Source: Vitis vinifera (Eukaryota; Streptophyta; Magnoliopsida; Vitales; Vitaceae). Taken from it: a stretch of 64,000 nucleotides of DNA. Below the pieces are notes generated by a model, which worked only from the letters and a program-made list of their open reading frames with translations, made no database searches and had not been told where the DNA came from. The stretch is taken from contig NC_081820.1 in NCBI RefSeq assembly GCF_030704535.1, positions 27,261,001 to 27,325,000 of the forward strand, read 5' to 3'. This document shows positions 38,820 through 51,185 of this stretch, one piece after another (position 1 is the stretch's first letter; each line of letters opens with the position of its first letter). A program made the translations under genes and the position numbers.

Positions 38820-38927
38820 CGCGTCTTCTTCTCTTTTTCTCTCTCTTCACTTTCTCTCTCCTAGGGTTTCTCAGCGCCGTTTTGCTCTCTTCACGATCCG
38901 TGACTGCAGCATAGCCGTGGTTCCCAG
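38820..38927 (+). promoter_or_regulatory. Leader copy I: 5' untranslated exon of importin beta
   Basis: CTCTCTCCTAGGGTTTCTC, CCGTTTTGCTCTCTTCACGA, TCCGTGACTGCAGCATAGCC and GTTCCCAG|GTAATTT (donor at 38928), followed by ATCCCACTCTCTATTGGTGT and GGTCTGCTGATCT in the intron. It matches leaders E and B. The probable leader intron is 38928-40222, with ATTTGATACTTTCAG acceptor seven bases before the ATG. Confidence 0.75.
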
Positions 38928-40229
38928 GTAATTTCATCGCCACCTATGTCAATCCCACTCTCTATTGGTGTCAAAATTAGGGTTCTTATGGACTGATTCG
39001 GGTGTTCGATCTCGGGTCTGCTGATCTGATTCGTTCGGTATTTCTTCAATTTTGGCTTCAATACTCAGTCTTTGATCTGTACATGGTGTTATTTTTTTGG
39101 GGTTTTCTTTGAATCAGCGTTGTTCGGAAATGGGTTGTGTTTTTTGTGTTGTTTAAGTTATCTGTTTTACTGATCTGATTGGTCCGTGCTTGTTCGATTT
39201 TGGTTAGGAACTCGATTTTTGATCTGTATTTGCTTCTAATTTTTCTTGGTGTTCCATTTTTTATTTTGTATTTTGTTAATCATTGGCTTAGTAAAGGATT
39301 GGTTTTGGGTTTTGGGTTTTGGGTTAATTGGAATGTGAAATCTGATTCGATCTGTCGCTGTTGTTATGTTTGTTGAAATTTATTGGTTGAGATGGTGAAT
39401 TTAATTTGACATGGTTCGGTTGGGCATAGATTCGTTTGGTTGAGGTTGGGGTTTTTGATGGATCAATTGGGGCTTCACTGGAAAAGCCAATTCTGTATTA
39501 GTATTGATGTAGTACTGTAATTATACTTATTTATTTCTTTTGAATAGTTCAGTTATTTTTCTGTGAATTTAACTTAAGTTTGGCGATCTAAGTAAAATCT
39601 ACAGTTGTTTGGTTAAGAAAGTTGGAATTTTGCAGTGTTAATGTGTTGGGGAGGTATGGATTTCCTTAGAGATAGACCTAGGTGTTTACTAAATTGCCCA
39701 ATTCTGTTACAGTGATTATTTATTTAATGTGTATTGATTTATTTTTATTCAGGCAATAACCATAGAAATAGCTTGATTGATCTGGATACATAATTTAGTA
39801 TTTGTTTGAAAATATAAGATTTTCATTCCATGAACTCTTTTCTATGTCATGTTTGTATTATGACAAGTAGTTCGATTACTAATCTCGTCACAACACTTGT
39901 TTGGATTTGTTGGGATTGGTGTTTTAGATCATTTTGTGCACTGAGGCATTATGAAAACCCTAATTAGGTTTGTTCTCTGTTTGGTTGCTGGAAAAACCAA
40001 GGACGAGCAGAAAGCACAATTTTGAAACCTCTCTTTCATGGAGTTTTGTTTGGGAAAAAAATACCTCGACCAAGTCATGTTTAGTTTTGTCTTGGTTTCT
40101 GAACTTGACTTATTTCCTCCTCAATATTTTCGGTTCTTTATTGAATATGCAATGTGGGGTAAAAACTCATCTTGCTTCTGGAGTTATGTAGTTATAGTTA
40201 ATTGAATATTTGATACTTTCAGGTATAAT

Positions 40230-42944
40230 ATGGCAATGGAAGTCACTCAAGTGCTTTTGAATGCACAATCAGTCGATGGAAACATTCGGAAACATGCAGA
40301 AGAGAGTTTAAAACAGTTCCAGGACCAAAATCTTCCAAGTTTCCTGCTATCTCTTTCTGGAGAACTAGCTAATGATGAAAAGCCTGTTGATAGCCGTAAA
40401 TTAGCAGGCTTGATTCTTAAGAATGCATTGGATGCCAAGGAGCAACATAGGAAATTTGAGCTTGTCCAAAGATGGTTGTCTTTGGATGCTGCTGTAAAGA
40501 CCCAGATCAAGACCTGCTTGTTGCAGACCCTCTCATCTCCTGTCCCTGATGCCCGGTCAACTGCTTCACAAGTAATTGCGAAGATCGCAGGCATTGAGCT
40601 GCCTCAGAAACAGTGGCCTGAGCTGATTGGGTCACTGTTGTCAAATATTCACCAGCTTCCAGCTCATGTTAAGCAAGCCACGTTAGAGACTCTTGGGTAT
40701 TTGTGTGAGGAAGTCTCCCCAGATGTTGTTGACCAAGATCAAGTAAATAAAATACTCACAGCCGTTGTTCAGGGTATGAATTCATCTGAAGGGAACAATG
40801 ATGTTAGGCTTGCTGCTACCCGTGCACTGTATAATGCTCTTGGCTTTGCTCAGGCAAACTTTACCAATGATATGGAGCGTGATTATATCATGAGAGTTGT
40901 CTGTGAAGCAACACTGTCTCCTGAAGTCAAGATTCGGCAGGCTGCTTTTGAGTGCTTGGTTTCTATTTCTTCGACTTATTATGAGAAATTGGCTCCTTAC
41001 ATCCAGGACATCTTTAACATCACAGCAAAGGCTGTTAGGGAAGATGAGGAACCTGTTGCTCTTCAAGCCATTGAGTTCTGGAGCTCTATCTGTGATGAGG
41101 AGATAGATATCCTAGAAGAATACGGGGGCGATTTCTCTGGTGATTCAGATATTCCTTGCTTCTATTTTATCAAACAAGCACTTCCAGCTCTTGTCCCTAT
41201 GTTGTTGGAGACTCTTCTCAAACAAGAGGAGGATCAGGATCAGGATGAAGGGGCTTGGAATCTTGCAATGGCTGGTGGAACATGCCTAGGTTTGGTTGCT
41301 CGAACAGTTGGAGATGATATTGTCCCACTTGTTATGCCATTCATTGAAGAGAACATTACAAAACCAGATTGGAGGCAGAGAGAGGCAGCCACATATGCAT
41401 TTGGTTCCATCTTAGAGGGTCCTTCCCCCGACAAGCTGGCTCCCATTGTTAATGTTGCTTTGAATTTCATGCTTAGTGCCTTAACAAAGGACCCAAATAA
41501 TCATGTTAAGGACACAACAGCTTGGACTCTTGGACGAATATTTGAATTTCTTCATGGTTCAACAATGGAGACACCTATAATTACTCATGCAAACTGTCAG
41601 CAGATTATCACAGTTCTGCTTCTGAGCATGAAGGATGTTCCAAATGTTGCTGAGAAGGCTTGTGGTGCTCTCTATTTTCTTGCCCAAGGGTATGAGGATG
41701 TGGGTTCAGCATCTCCCCTAACTCCATTTTTCCAGGAAATTGTTCAATCCCTTCTCACTGTCACCCACAGAAAAGATGCTGGAGAGTCACGATTAAGGAC
41801 TTCTGCATACGAAACATTGAATGAAGTGGTGAGATGTTCAACTGATGAAACAGCTCCCATGGTGCTGCAACTTGTTCCTGTCATTATGATGGAACTTCAT
41901 CAGACACTTGAGGCTCAGAAGCTTTCATCTGATGAAAGAGAAAAGCAAAATGAATTACAAGGCCTGCTCTGTGGGTGCTTGCAGGTTATCATTCAGAAGC
42001 TAGGATCATCAGAGCCAACTAAATATGTCTTCATGCAGTATGCAGACCAGATAATGGGTCTCTTCTTGAGGGTTTTTGCTTGTAGAAGTGCCACTGTGCA
42101 TGAGGAGGCGATGCTTGCTATTGGGGCACTTGCCTATGCAACAGGGCCAGATTTTGCAAAATACATGCCTGAGTTTTATAAGTATTTGGAAATGGGTCTT
42201 CAAAATTTTGAGGAGTACCAAGTTTGTGCTGTCACCGTCGGTGTAGTCGGGGATATATGTAGGGCATTGGAGGATAAGATCCTGCCTTACTGTGATGGGA
42301 TTATGACATTGCTACTAAAGGACTTGTCAAGCAACCAGTTGCACAGATCTGTGAAGCCCCCCATCTTCTCGTGCTTTGGTGACATAGCATTGGCAATAGG
42401 CGAGAATTTTGAGAAATACTTGATGTATGCAATGCCCATGCTCCAGAGTGCTGCAGAGTTATCGTCTCACACGGCAGGTGCTGATGATGAAATGACAGAG
42501 TACACCAATCTTCTGAGAAATGGGATATTGGAGGCATATTCTGGCATCTTTCAAGGCTTTAAGAACTCTCCAAAAACTCAGCTTTTGATTCCTTATGCAC
42601 CTCACATTCTCCAGTTTCTAGATAGCATATACATGGAGAAAGACATGTGAGTTCTTACTAAGACCTGTTTTAGTTCCTGTAATTCTTGATTTAAATTATA
42701 TCTTCTTTTGATGATTTAGTAACTGACTTATCGATTTGCATGCAGGGATGATGTGGTGATGAAGACTGCCATTGGAGTTCTTGGGGATCTAGCGGACACA
42801 CTGGGCAGCAATGCAGGTTCTTTGATTCAGCAATCTCTGTCAAGCAAAGACTTTTTAAATGAATGCTTGTCCTCAGAAGACCATTTGATTAAGGAATCTG
42901 CCGAGTGGGCCAAGCTGGCCATTAGTCGTGCCATTTCTGTTTGA
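40230..42944 (+). CDS. KPNB1: Importin subunit beta-1 (KPNB1)
   Basis: HEAT-repeat nuclear import receptor that carries importin-alpha cargo complexes through nuclear pores and is released by Ran-GTP. Two coding exons, 40230-42646 and 42746-42944, give 871 residues, full length for the plant family, with one very long exon. Starts MAMEVTQVLLNAQS and shows the N-terminal importin-beta domain (HAEESLKQFQ, LKNALDAKEQHRK), then HEAT repeats. An acidic run EEDQDQDEGAWN lies in the position of the HEAT 8 acidic loop. Strong conservation to Arabidopsis At5g53480 as remembered. The start was chosen by family agreement. No defect seen. Confidence 0.97.
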
Positions 42945-45900
42945 GGCTGCTGCCTTGGTCTATTGTTTTCCTTTTAGAAGTCCCTGCATGCATTCGGGTG
43001 TGTTGAGTTGGGTCCGGGATTGCATACATGTCAGGTCGTCACCATTTTCAGACAACAGAAGTATCGGTCTTCGAGTTGTCACTAACTCTTGCATCAGCAC
43101 CATGGGGTCAGATTCTTTTTTCCTTTTTTCTATCTTTTGTCATGGAGGAAGTGGGTAGTGATGGCGTTGAAGAAATGGGGAAGACCTCCCTTAAAACAAA
43201 AGTATATTATTGGTGCCAGAAGATTGGGATAGGGAGGTAGAGGTGGCTGTGGTATGCTGAATAGATTGCACAACTCATGACTGATTGAGTTGGTTGCTGT
43301 TGGTCGGCCCTTGTTATTGATGAGCTCACAATTCACGCTATATCATTGAGACCTAATGCCACCATGGTGGTGCCGTCGGATTGGATGACTGCAGAAAATT
43401 GGTTCAAAGTGTCCGAGGCACGTCAAATCAACCCAGTGCTATATTCCACATTTTCTCCTTCCTTCAACCAGTTCTCTTTCTTGTTCCAACAACACCTCCC
43501 CCCTCTCTCTTCTAATTTGTGTCTTGCATTGTATCGAAGTCTCTTGTTTGTCATAGTCAAGTTGCATTTCATATCATTCACTGTTTTCGTGTATACTCAT
43601 TATGTGGGGTTGGGATTCATCACCCACATACTCATTACATCCTGCATCGGTCATATTTTATTTTTACAATTATTACAGTAGGTGTTTCTTTAAAGTCAAA
43701 TGTTAAATACCATGCATTCATGAAATCATGTGTGCTGCCATGTTTCCTGCCTCTTTAAGTATAGGTTTTTTAAATCGTGATTTGGGGAATGTGTAATCGT
43801 ATTTTGATGATCTCCATCTGTAGAGAGTGGTATATTGAAAAAATGTCACGAATTGTGATGACATATGGAAAGAGGCTGGAAAGAGTATTTTGAGTCTCAC
43901 TTGTCAAGAGAGGCAGTGTATTTGTAGTCTTGCCTCATCTTTTCATGATCAAGTGATATATTATCTTTTATGGATTTTTGTGAATTTGGGCATTGTCCAT
44001 GTCCTTTGTATGATGCCATTTGAATGAAAATTTTTATTAGTTGAAGGAGACAATAGCATTTTGGCTTTATGAGGTTTTTATTATATTTTGAAGCTTTGAG
44101 GGGCAGTGCCCACTGGCCATGCTAGATTTGCCATCTTTGTCGAGATCCATAAGGCCATGTTATCTGCATAAAGACAGTTGCAGCTGTTATTCTCCTCACT
44201 TGTCTGAAACTCTGTATTCTCATGCTCTGAATATTCTGCTGATTAGGGTTAATGAGTATGTCTATTACTCCCTTCTAGTTTTAGTGCCATCTATCAAAAT
44301 CAATATGATTCTATTTGTTTTTGGGTATAATTCTCTTTTATGCTTGTGCATCATAAGAGTTATCTTCTCTTGGTGGATGTAGGATTTTTCCCCAAAATAT
44401 TACTTGATCTTTGTGGATAATTCTCCTTTATGTTTGTGCATTATAGCAGTTATTTTCTCTTGGTGGTTGTAGGATTTGAACCAAAAATAGTACTTGTTAT
44501 CTTTGTGGGCAGCATATTTGTTATGCGGGTGGGAAGCATGGTTCTAATTGTCATTTTTGGTCCCAACGATGTGGTATGAGGATCAGCTGTGGCCAATTCT
44601 GGTACTAGTTGTGTTCCCCACCCACATAGTTGTGTCTGCTGGCTTAAACATAAGTGGGTTGTGTTGGTTGAAAAAAAAAAGTACTATGCTGTGAAGAAAT
44701 TCGAGTTAGAACAGTGAGGTGGGAATGGTGTCTCGAGGAGAAAATTAGTTGAAGACCATGGCAGACAAGGACTTTGGTCCAGTGAAAGGGACTTTAAGAT
44801 GATTAATGAGATGGAAGTCAATTGCTTGCTAGATTAGGTTATATCCATCTATTCAAGCATTTATAGTAGTTACATTCTCGTGTAAGACCCAAACTGCCAA
44901 ACTATTTTGGTTCCTAGTCTTTCAAAGGCTATTCCATAAAAGGGGTTCTGTATGGATCCTCAACTACCCTTCTAAGGGGTGCAAGGAAAGAACTATAAAC
45001 TATACAAATTCCCATTAGAGAGAGAGAGGGAGGGAGGAAAAATTCATTGTCAATCTGCCTGAAAGATGTGATTTGGAGCCCCACCTCCATTGATGGTACG
45101 TAGGGGGGACCAAGGCCAGCAAAACCCATATTTTTCTTTGCCTTCCAATGTACCTTGGGAGGAGGTTCCAAGTGAATCAAACTTGGACCCCCATGATGAA
45201 TTGGTTTTAGTTTGGGCCAATGTAGCCTAACTTCAATCTTGTTCCTATCCCCAATAATTTCATTGGATTTCTGCTATGAACCCAAACAGAGTTAGTGCAA
45301 AGAATGAGAGAAGGAAATACAGTTCATAAAAGGAATTAGAGAAAAAAATTTCAGGTGATTTCAATTATTTTTTGTATGGTGTTTTGAGCAATAATAAAAA
45401 AAATGGAGAAAATCTAGAGAATTTTGTACTTAACTATAAAAAGAGACAGTTTTTGACATTTGAGTTTTCAAGCATGATTTGGTTCCTAAAAATTAGTTGT
45501 TTTTAAGAATTGTTCTCAAAAATTGTTTTTGAAAACGTCATCAAACAATAAGAACTCTTAAACTCAATGGGCAATCCTCTTTTTTGTTGCATTAGTTAGA
45601 AATTGTATAGGAATTAGAGGTTTTTCATGCCCTGTTCAAGGTTTAGTTCCAAAAAATCAAGTCCTTAACAATGAGCTGACAATGTGGACAAAGCTTAACG
45701 AAGGTAATGATTAGTTAACCCTGTGAATTTTTGGTCACCGGGAGCGTGCATGATGCTCCATTGTCCTTTAAGTTGAAAAAATATGAATAGCTTGGCTAAT
45801 TAGGCTGGTAAAGAATTAAGGAAAAGGCCCTTTAAATGAAAAACCCTTTTGAAGCATAGGGTCCTCAAAGCCAAGCTCAAAAATATTCAACATTTGGTTT

Positions 45901-46239
45901 TTGGGATCTTTGGTGTATGGGGCACCATGTCTCTTTCATTATCTCACTTGGTGCTTGGTATTTCTAATGTTTGGAAAAGCCTTTTTATATGAAAGGTAAA
46001 CCCTTATATGATAGTCGAATGGGCTCAAATAAATCAAAATAAATTGAAAATTTTATATATTTTAATTTTAAAACCCTAGTGACCAATTGATCGACTAAGC
46101 ATGTGAACTGGTCCAGCGGCTCAATCCACTCCTACCCAAGCCCAAGCCCAAGCTTAATTTCAAGACAGACTAGAAATTTTACTTTTAGCCCAAGCCCAAT
46201 CTTTATTTCAAGAACTTGGATAAATATATTCTCAAAGAC
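42945..46239. other. 3' region of importin beta and long spacer
   Basis: 42945 to about 44000 is not very AT-rich and probably includes the 3' untranslated region. The remainder has no supported gene. A short palindromic MITE-like piece lies at about 45478-45550 (ATTTGGTTCCTAAAAATTAG ... CATCAAACAATAAGAACTC). Short open frames show no family resemblance. Confidence 0.45.
44325..44508. repeat. Tandem duplication, about 91-base unit
   Basis: 44325-44415 and 44416-44508 are two diverged direct copies: ATAATTCTCYTTTATG, TTGTGCAT-ATA, TTCTCTTGGTGG-TGTAGGAT and TACTTG-ATCTTTGTGG occur in the same order in both. Confidence 0.85.
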
Positions 46240-47900
46240 CCTTTGCCCTAAAGTTTTTGGGGTAATATAAACACATGGTGGTTAGCTTCATCTATTGAGG
46301 CACTTGATGGAAGGTTGCCATGGCCTTTTGCCGTGACATGACTGCCACCTTCTTTATCAACAACAGCAGTGGAGGTGGGTGAGGATGAGCTCTCAATTCT
46401 CCTTTTTTCCTGCAAAGTCCCCTCATATGATGTGATGAGTTTCTCTCCCATTACCATCTACAGTGAGGATTTAGAATGCATGGAACATACCATTTTAAGC
46501 ATGATCATCTAGTGGTCTCAGCTGTTGTTTCCTGCAACCAGTAAACCATAGACCATTGCCTCTCTATGCACCTACCATGGATCAATCAGCTCAGCCTGTG
46601 GGTCAGTGAGAGAACATACTCTCATTCAAAGTTTGATCATAGAGTTGTAGTTGTATATGAAACAACTATATATGCTTTGACATATGCCTGAAACTGAGGA
46701 AATTTCCCATGGTAGTTCTTAGTATCATTCATAGTTGTGGAAGATGGAGGTTTAGGGTTTAAGGTCCAAGGTCGTGTGAATGGTCAATGTTGCATTTCAC
46801 ATCATTCTTATAACTACTAGGTGCTGTTGGGTTGCCCCATGATGACCCCCTCATGGCAAGATCGTCTTCTTTGTAAGATTAGGCGCTTAGTAATGTAACA
46901 GTTACTCTCATCTTTCAGGTGTAGCTGAAGGTTTCATGGATGGTATGAACCCCATTTACAAGGTAAATTCGTGACATTGTCTTCAGATGACATGCTGTTG
47001 ATGGTGACCTTGACTACATTATGCAGATAGACAATGATCTTTTAGACTTTTTCAGTTTGTAGTTGTTGGTTTGATGGATTCAAGGAAGATTTTGGAGCTT
47101 GATGCACAGCTGGATTTTGAAGCTGCAAAACCCTGGCTCATGAATGACCCGGTGAAGAGGAAACCAGGTACTGGTTGCAGGCAGCAATGATCCATGGCTC
47201 TGCTAATTGTGCCTATGAGTCCTACTCAAATACCAACACTTCTCTCTTGATATAGAAAGATTTGATCAGACTTTGTATAGAATTTTATATGAATTTCTTT
47301 AGTAGTAATGCTGTATAGCCACTTCTGTGGAGTTATGGGAATGGAAAGGCCATAGAAGATGATTCTGCTGTGTTTTTGTGTGTTCCTTCTTGTATAAAAT
47401 ATGAAGTTCTGTGAAAGAAATACAGACTTTTGGTATCTTAACGAGAAAGATGAATAGCAGAAAGCATTGTATGTTCACTAGTTAGTTTATCTGTCTGTAG
47501 TATTCATTGTATTGAGCAACAGCCATGCTGATCATCAGTACTGATCATAATCATCTGAAAAGATTAACACAAGAAATGAAAACAAGTTCAAACATCTAAC
47601 CTAGGTTGGATTAATGCTCAAGCTACACAGTAAGAATACAGAATGATCAGGATTATAGCATTATTAACTGATAAAAACGCATGCCATAATGTGCTTTGCC
47701 ATAAGATCAGGGAAGGATCCGGGCATCCACAGTTTCATTCCCTCTTCTTCACTGATACTTGGATGTATATGTTTTAGGATCATAAGAATCAGAGAAAGGA
47801 ACCATTCAAGAAATCTGGTTTGACATTTTCTCTGGGATTTGTTCTCTGCTTTTCCAAACTTCAAATTTTACCATCATTGGGGCTCATGAGCCTGGGGAGA
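46240..47900. repeat. Tandem segmental duplication, unit A (decayed PSY copy)
   Basis: Unit A matches unit B (about 48050-50400) in collinear blocks: 46300-46600 with 48060-48370 (GACATGACTGCCACCTTCTT, CTCCCATTACCATCTACAGT), the PSY exons, the 3' region 47220-47400 with 49690-49900, and 47740-47870 with 50200-50370. Unit A lacks the segment corresponding to about 49160-49390. Confidence 0.8.
46919..47190 (+). pseudogene. Decayed PSY-type peptide precursor lacking exon 1
   Basis: Exon 2 equivalent 46919-46962 (VAEGFMDGMNPIYK) and exon 3 equivalent 47057-47190 (VVGLMDSRKILELDAQLDFE...NDPVKRKPG, stop TGA 47188-47190) are open and spliceable, but no signal-peptide exon can be found upstream. The matching part of unit B (49160-49390) is missing here. 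The peptide region has DFEAAKPWLMNDP where the intact gene has DYDYAEANPKHDP, so the sulfation tyrosine and the ANPKHDP core are lost. Probably a pseudogene, unless an unrelated first exon is used. Confidence 0.65.
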
Positions 47901-49240
47901 TTTAGCTGCACCTGTAACAACAAAGAACATGGTGAACTAGGGTTTTAAATGATTCCAAACCATATATGCCTAAAAAAGGTCATTAGAGGACATTCTCATG
48001 GCCATTTACACTTAAAGAGTTTTCGGGTACTCAAGGATATGGTAGGAGGTACTCCATGGAAGGTGCCATGGCCTTTTGTGACATGACTGCCACCTTCTTT
48101 GTCAAAAACAACGGTGGAGGTGGATGAGGATGAGCTCTCATTTTCCTCCTTTTTGTCCCGCAAATCCCCCATATGAGAGGCTCTTGACTCTCTCCCATTA
48201 CCATCTACAGTGAGGATCTAGAATGAATAGGACATGTCACTTTGAGCATATTCATATAGTGGCCTCAACTGTTGTTCAGTGAAATTATCATCTCGGTCCT
48301 GCATCTGATGAACAATAAACTAGTACTTCTCTAGGCACCTACCATTGATCAATCAGCCCAGCTCAACACTCTTATTCAAAGATTGATCATAGAGTGGTGG
48401 TAGTTATGCTACCATGCTATGATATATGCCAGAAAAGCTGTCTCTTATTACTTTGTGGAAGATGGAGTTTTAGGAGGTTTATTTGATCACACCGTTGGTT
48501 TTATGACCTAGAGAATGATTAGGGTTTAACTTTGCGGATTAGTACATGATTCTAGGAGTCGGGAGTTTGAAAGCGTCGTGTTATCTTCTTTTTGCTAGTG
48601 CTCCACTAGTGGCTCACCAAAATTCAGACACCCCAAATGCTTTTGCTACTGAGCATCACAGAAAGAAAATCCTAGTGTCTTTTTCTTGGTTGGAGCACAA
48701 GAAAAATAATCCCCATAATACTCCCAAAATGATCTCTCGTGGACTGTCTTTTTCTGGTAAAGAGAAAGGGATTAATCCCCTCATTCATTGCATATTACGC
48801 CTTTTTCTTCAATAATTACCAATCCAAACAGCACTGCTAGTCCTTTTCGCGTGTTTTTTTCTCCCAACCAATGTGCCAATGGCACACTATAAGTGTAGAG
48901 GGAAGAAAATGAGTAAAAGGTGAGAAGAACCCGAAAAGTCAAACCAAAAGGGGGAGAGTTTGAGCCATGCAAGGGACTGATTTTTTGTGTCTACATGCGT
49001 ACAATTGTCTGCACTTTGTGATGGTAAAACATTGATTAGTGAACTACGCTATTTTGGTATCGCTTTTCATCATCGTTCTTTAGCTATATTAGGTGTTGGT
49101 GGGGTGCAACATGAAGACAGCCCTCATGGTACGTTCCTCGCCTCTGTAAGAATAAAAGCAGACCTCCCCCCCTTCCCCTTCCTCCCTGTCCTAAAACCAT
49201 CACTCACATTCCAAAAACAGTGGTGATAAGAGCATCAACC

Positions 49241-49672
49241 ATGGCTATTCCCATCAAGGCCTCTCTTCTAGCTCTCATTCTACTCCTCACTCCCTTGTCT
49301 TCAGGTGAGCAAGGTCTTGGTATTTACTCTTGCATCATCCTAAAAGCCTTCATTAGGTTAATTCTTCAGCAATATAACAACTACTCTAAACTTGCAGGCA
49401 TGGCTGAGGGTTTCAAGGATGGCACAAGCCCCATTTACTTACTACACAAGGTTAAATATGCAGACAAGACTCTGATCTTTTAGACTTTTTTTGGATTATA
49501 AGCCTTCTAACTAACCCATGTTGTGTGTTTTGTAAAGGATGGTACCCTGGTGAATTCAAAGAAGCTTTTGAAGCTTGATGCAGTGCTGGACTACGACTAT
49601 GCAGAAGCGAACCCCAAGCACGACCCGAGGAGGGGGAAGCCAGGTAATGGTGGAGGTGGCAAGAACCCATGA
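49241..49672 (+). CDS. PSY: PSY-type (plant peptide containing sulfated tyrosine) precursor
   Basis: Small secreted signalling-peptide precursor. Three exons, 49241-49304, 49398-49450 and 49538-49672, give 83 residues with closed phases. Exon 1 is a signal peptide, MAIPIKASLLALILLLTPLS. The C-terminal part has LDAVLDYDYAEANPKHDP followed by RRGKPGNGGGGKNP. DY...ANPKHDP matches the mature PSY1 signature; in that family the Tyr after Asp is sulfated by TPST and the peptide promotes cell expansion and tunes stress/growth balance through leucine-rich receptor kinases. The start is the only ATG giving a signal peptide. The acceptor of exon 3 is the less common AAAG. It has a decayed tandem partner at 46.9 kb. 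Confidence 0.85.
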
Positions 49673-50044
49673 CTCTGCTTATCGTTTCGCTTTGAACCCT
49701 AGTTAAATAATGACACTACTCTCTCAATCTAGAGGGATTTTTTATCATATATGATGAGATGTTGTATAGGATTCTATATGAGGTTGTTCAGTAGTAATGT
49801 TATAAAACTACTCTTGTGGAGGAGTTGTGAGAATGGAATGGCCTTAAAAAGATGATATTGCATTGTGTTTTTGTTTGTTCTCTTTGTATGGTTCTATTTT
49901 GGCTACTACTTGAATAAAACATGAATGGGATAGTCTTTGGGTATCTCATAAGAAAGATAAATAGCAGAAAGAGAGGAAAAACAGGAAAGATTAGCACAAA
50001 ACATTGAGAAGTTCAAGCATTTATCATACATGGGAATTGATCTT

Positions 50045-50389
50045 CTAATCTCTGCATTGAGCACACAGAATGATGGAGATTCTAGCATCGATGGCTGATG
50101 TTATGAAAAACCCAGAACGATCAGTGCAGGAGCAGGAGCAGGAGAAGGGAATGTACAGTTCCATCCCTTCTCCTTCTTCTTCCTTTTCTTCTTCTTCTTC
50201 TTCACTGATCGTTCTGTAATCAAGAGGTGTTTTGAGTCGAATGCCAGTCTTTTTCAAATGGTGAACACGGTTACACGTATATGGATGTGAAAGGGGCATA
50301 AGATCCAGAGAAAGGGGCCACCCCAGAAATCTGGGTTGACATTTTCTGAGGTCTTCCTTTGTCTGCTTTTCCATATTTCTTTGCTCCAA
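50045..50389 (-). CDS. Hypothetical small protein, doubtful
   Basis: A 114-codon open frame on the minus strand in PSY unit B. Its first part (KCQPRFLGWPLSLDL) has a counterpart in unit A on the minus strand (47664-47864; KCQTRFLEWFLSLIL) followed in both by an acidic SEEE run and GMKLW/GMELY. No family is recognised. The similarity may simply be DNA-level duplication of a non-coding region, and the acidic run comes from the CTT microsatellite. Function unknown. Confidence 0.2.
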   Translation of the reverse strand: MEQRNMEKQTKEDLRKCQPRFLGWPLSLDLMPLSHPYTCNRVHHLKKTGIRLKTPLDYRTISEEEEEEKEEEGEGMELYIPFSCSCSCTDRSGFFITSAIDARISIILCAQCRD

Positions 50390-50400
50390 TGATCACATAT

Positions 50401-51185
50401 CTTGACCAGAAATTCCCTTTCTGTGAATTGGGGTTTTCAGGACATGAAGCCAGAAAGTTATGATTAATGCATACACAGCGGTGGAAGTGAGGGACCAGGC
50501 CACTGATATGTAGTGTTGGTGTATTATTAGGTTATTTAGATCCCCGTGACAATTTTATTTCATCATGGTTTAGGACTTCATGTACTTTCATGTCATTTAC
50601 TATATCTCTAAAGATTCAAGGTTACCATAAAATTAACCTGAAATTAAACAGGTCAGTACAATTGAGATAGTTAAGACTTAAGAATAATGACATGAAAGGT
50701 ATATAGAATTCTTAAATAGTAAAATTTGCAACCTTAGGCTAATTAAATAATAAAGTACCTATTCACCCCCCTTTGGGTAGTTCCACGGCTATGACCATAA
50801 ACTTTCATGTAGAACAACCCATGCTTTGGCGTGGTGCTTCACCTACTTCATCCAAGCCATTTGATAAGGATTGGAACCCTAAAACTGCTCTTTGGCATCT
50901 AACTTCTTGTCAAAGACACTAGTGAAATTGATTGTTCATAGAATCTTCATGGAGCCTTTTTGACTTTATCCTCTATCATATGCTCCTCTTCTTCCTAGGC
51001 CAAGTTGTATGCTTATGTAGGCCATGCTTCGCATGATATGGAGTGAAGTTGATTCAAGTTCATACCATCAACCTATTCATATAATCCCAAACAGATAAGG
51101 GAGTGATTCTTGTTGAAGCACTTTTATCTGCAACACTTTTGTTAATGATACTCTAATAATAATTATTTTTAAAGGTATTCACTTA
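50401..51185. other. Spacer after the PSY duplication
   Basis: No gene recognised. Moderately AT-rich unique-looking sequence. Confidence 0.4.

Larger units (their letters stand above)
48050..50400. repeat. Tandem segmental duplication, unit B (intact PSY copy)
   Basis: Partner of unit A, with extra sequence at about 48400-49100 and with the PSY signal-peptide exon retained. A CTTCTTCTTCTTC-type microsatellite lies at about 50160-50204. Confidence 0.8.

Noticed and set aside
43346-43758. Plus-strand frames after importin beta
   Set aside because: Probable 3' untranslated region. No domain and poor codon character.
48546-48815. Open frame of 89 codons upstream of the PSY gene
   Set aside because: No start context, no family and lies in sequence specific to unit B without conservation.
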